Of a DNA stretch of 64,000 bases, positions 62,189-64,000 are shown one piece after another. The notes under the pieces were generated by a model. That model worked only from the letters and a program-made list of their open reading frames with translations. It was not told the DNA's origin and ran no database searches. The stretch's first letter is position 1, and every line of letters starts with the position of its first letter. Source of the stretch: Fusobacterium perfoetens (lineage in GTDB: Bacteria; Fusobacteriota; Fusobacteriia; Fusobacteriales; Fusobacteriaceae); NCBI RefSeq assembly GCF_021531595.1, contig NZ_JADYUD010000007.1, forward strand, positions 1 to 64,000, written 5' to 3'. The translations under genes and the position numbers were made by a program.

Positions 62189-62664
62189 TTATCTCCATTT
62201 ATATTATATTTTTTTATTTCGTCTCCATGAGTAAACCATATATTTATTCCATCAGATTTTTTATTATCTCCTTCTCCTGTTACTTCTGGATCTTTTGTAG
62301 TAAATCCTATTTCTCCTCCATAAATAATTTCTTCACTGTCTGCTTCTTCTTTGCTTCCTCCTATTTCCACTACAACTTTACCATCTTTCACTAAATCTGA
62401 AGCATTTTCTGAAAGATATTTTTCAAGATTTTTAAATTGCTCTGCTGTTATCTCTCCATATTCTGTACTTTTTACAAAACTTTCTCCTTCATCTAAATAG
62501 TAAAGCTGAGATGCTGTTCTTAAAGACTCAAGTACAGCTACTGCTTTTGTTTCTTTTCCTTTAGCCATATAAACCATAACCTTTGGAGTAATAAAGCTTG
62601 ATAAAACACCTATTATCCCTAACACAACCAATAATTCAATAAGTGAAAAACCTTTGTTCTTCAT
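62173..62664 (-). CDS. Type IV prepilin / major pseudopilin
   Basis: A 163-residue prepilin with the classical start MKNKG/FSLIELLVVLGIIGVLSSFITPKVM: short basic leader, cut after Gly5, Phe at +1 and Glu at +5. The globular part is acidic (EGESFVKSTEYGEITAEQ) and ends INIWFTHGDEIKKYNINGDKW; no Cys pair is seen. It has a very strong ribosome site (GGGAGGGG), as expected for the main subunit. Could be PilA/ComGC-like or GspG-like. Confidence 0.88.
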   Translation of the reverse strand: MKNKGFSLIELLVVLGIIGVLSSFITPKVMVYMAKGKETKAVAVLESLRTASQLYYLDEGESFVKSTEYGEITAEQFKNLEKYLSENASDLVKDGKVVVEIGGSKEEADSEEIIYGGEIGFTTKDPEVTGEGDNKKSDGINIWFTHGDEIKKYNINGDKWTEL

Positions 62665-62682
62665 AAAAACCCCTCCCTGCTT

Positions 62683-63846
62683 TTAAATATTATCCATCAT
62701 TTGAAAAATTGGAAGATATATTCCCAAAAATATTAATCCAGTGATTATTCCTATTATAATAATACTCACTGGTTCTAGAACTTTTATTCCCAGCTGAAAT
62801 TTTTCTTTTAAATACTCTTTATTTCTTAATGATACTGCAAAAAGAGTATCTACAAGTTCTCCTGATTCTTCCCCTGAGTTTATAAGTTCCAAATCTATTT
62901 TTGAAAAAACTTCCATTTTTTCAAAAGATTTTCCTATACTTTTTCCTTTTCTCAAATACTTTTCAGATTCTTCAATTCTTTTTTCAAAATATACATTATC
63001 TGTTTCCTCTTCCAATATTTTTACTGCTTCTGTTATCGTTATTCCAGAAGCCAAGAGAATTCCTAAAACATATGTAAAATTTGAAATAAAAATTTTATCT
63101 TCTATATATTTAAATATATTAACTTTCATAAATTTTTGAAATAATTTTTCTCTTAATTTTTTCTTTTTCAAAAATCCTGTTATTATAATTAAAATAAATA
63201 TTCCAACAGAAACAATAAAAATAAAATTATCTGCAAAAAAAATTATAAACCTTGTTATTAAAGGCGGGCTTTGAGAAGAAGCTTTTATTATTTTTATAAA
63301 ATCAGGAAGAATATATATCCCTGTAAAAATTATTAAAAAGATAATCATTATAAATACTGTCAGAGGATAAAACATGATTTTTAAAATCTCTTTTTTTGCT
63401 TTTTCTCTGTCTCGCATTCCTTTTTCAATAATTTCAAAAGCCTGATATATATTTCCAGATTCTTCTCCCGACTTAATTATCGTATATTCACTTGCTTTAA
63501 GATTTAATCCACTGTTTTTAAACATTTCATGAAGACTTTCTCCATTTCTTAGAGAGTCTTTCATCTTATTTATATAAAATCTTAAATTTCTATTCTCGCC
63601 TAATATTTCAAAAATCCTTTGAAAAGAGTATCCATTTTTTATAAACATCTTTGATTGTGTGAAAATCATAATTACATCTTCCAATTTTTCTTTTCTTGTA
63701 AAAAAAGGAATATAATACAATTTTTCTGAAAAAATATCTTCACTTTTAATTTTTTTTCTTACATCTTTTTCATCATTTCCTCTGCTGAATCCTAATATAA
63801 ATTTTCCTTTTCTTGTATATCCTGTATAAAAATATAATTTCAGCAT
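62683..63846 (-). CDS. pilC: Type IV pilus assembly / type II secretion platform protein
   Basis: PilC/GspF is the inner-membrane platform that works with the ATPase. The 387-residue protein has two T2SSF domains, each followed by hydrophobic helices: FTQSKMFIKNGYSFQRIFEILGENR ... SLHEMFKNSG ... IIKSGEESGNIYQAFEII, then FISNFTYVLGILLASGITITEAVKILEEETDN ... ELINSGEESGELVDTLFAV. Its ATG overlaps the stop of the ATPase gene (ATGCTGA). Confidence 0.92.
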   Translation of the reverse strand: MLKLYFYTGYTRKGKFILGFSRGNDEKDVRKKIKSEDIFSEKLYYIPFFTRKEKLEDVIMIFTQSKMFIKNGYSFQRIFEILGENRNLRFYINKMKDSLRNGESLHEMFKNSGLNLKASEYTIIKSGEESGNIYQAFEIIEKGMRDREKAKKEILKIMFYPLTVFIMIIFLIIFTGIYILPDFIKIIKASSQSPPLITRFIIFFADNFIFIVSVGIFILIIITGFLKKKKLREKLFQKFMKVNIFKYIEDKIFISNFTYVLGILLASGITITEAVKILEEETDNVYFEKRIEESEKYLRKGKSIGKSFEKMEVFSKIDLELINSGEESGELVDTLFAVSLRNKEYLKEKFQLGIKVLEPVSIIIIGIITGLIFLGIYLPIFQMMDNI

Positions 63847-64000
63847 TCTCTTATAATTTCATCAAGTGAGGTTATTCCACAAGAAGCTTTATCAACACCA
63901 TTTATAATAAGAGAAGTCATACCATTTAATATCCCTTCTTTTTCTATTTCTCTCACTGATGCTCCTTTTTCTATTTTTTCAGCCATACTACTATCTATAT
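63840..64000 (-). CDS. pilB: Type IV pilus assembly ATPase, C-terminal end (partial)
   Basis: Only the last 53 codons lie in the window; the gene continues beyond position 64000. The minus strand reads ...DSSMAEKIEKGASVREIEK, EGILNGMTSLIINGVDK and CGITSLDEIIREC, then TGA at 63840. This is the typical end of PilB/GspE ATPases (GM.SL..NGV.K...GITSLDE). It overlaps pilC by 7 bases. Confidence 0.85.
   Translation of the reverse strand, partial: IDSSMAEKIEKGASVREIEKEGILNGMTSLIINGVDKASCGITSLDEIIREC

Noticed and set aside
1-64000. Mobile elements, CRISPR arrays, tRNA or rRNA genes
   Set aside because: No transposase, integrase, regularly spaced repeats or recognisable structural RNA genes were found on either strand; the repeated sequences seen are paralogous genes or short control elements.

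Overview
The window is a low-GC, gene-dense bacterial chromosome segment that looks like a member of the Fusobacteria (Fusobacterium or Cetobacterium type). This rests on several features: strong codon bias to A/T, an outer-membrane envelope (secretin, ADP-heptose kinase, lipoproteins), low-GC-Gram-positive style genes (SpoVG, RqcP-like S4 protein), clostridial-type butyrate genes (crt, hbd), and a flavodiiron/rubredoxin oxygen defence. No rRNA, tRNA, CRISPR array, insertion sequence or phage gene is visible. Nearly every gene has a strong AGGAGG-type ribosome site, which I used to correct many starts. Promoters are canonical TTGACA-17-TATAAT. The species is not decided.

Layout. 1-5.8 kb: housekeeping run on the minus strand (hxlR-like regulator, mfd, mazG, rqcP-like, ispE, spoVG). 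5.9-7.8 kb: flavin/PLP-fold protein, a frameshifted nucleotide-binding kinase, an alpha/beta hydrolase. 7.9-10.2 kb: folate cluster folE, folB-folK fusion, folP. 10.2-16.9 kb: sialic-acid regulon (nanE, yhcH, ROK kinase, LacI-type regulator, lipoprotein NanM, sodium/solute symporter) with the same palindrome placed just after three of its promoters; no nanA lyase is present. 17.2-18.9 kb: crt-hbd. 19.4-26.2 kb: ABC importer (two RbsC-type permeases, double ATPase, small membrane protein) fed by two tandem DUF3798 exported proteins. 26.5-28.3 kb: aldo/keto reductase and 2-hydroxyacid dehydrogenase.

28.4-43.2 kb: large sugar-diacid (glucarate/galactarate) region. It holds garK, a DapA-family aldolase/dehydratase, garR, the CdaR-type activator, two glucarate dehydratases, galactarate dehydratase, an AEC transporter, a LysR regulator, a PCC-domain protein and a complete tripartite tricarboxylate-type transporter (tctB, tctA, tctC). 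Together they can import a diacid, dehydrate it, cleave it to pyruvate and tartronate semialdehyde, reduce this to glycerate and phosphorylate it.

43.5-46.7 kb: a two-gene operon in which an acyl-CoA dehydrogenase is fused to an EtfA-like domain and a rubredoxin, followed by a flavodiiron protein; I read this as a self-contained electron path from acyl-CoA to O2 or NO. 47-52.7 kb: phosphate regulon pstC-pstA-pstB-phoU-phoB-phoR without pstS, preceded by a tandem 11-bp-period Pho box. 52.8-55.2 kb: a second two-component system with a Spy/CpxP-like periplasmic protein. 55.3-56.8 kb: ispF and rfaE1. 56.8-64 kb: a compact type IV pilus/type II secretion-like operon (pilB end, pilC, prepilin, prepilin peptidase, three minor pilin candidates, PilN/GspL-like, PilO-like, secretin) that runs off the end of the window.
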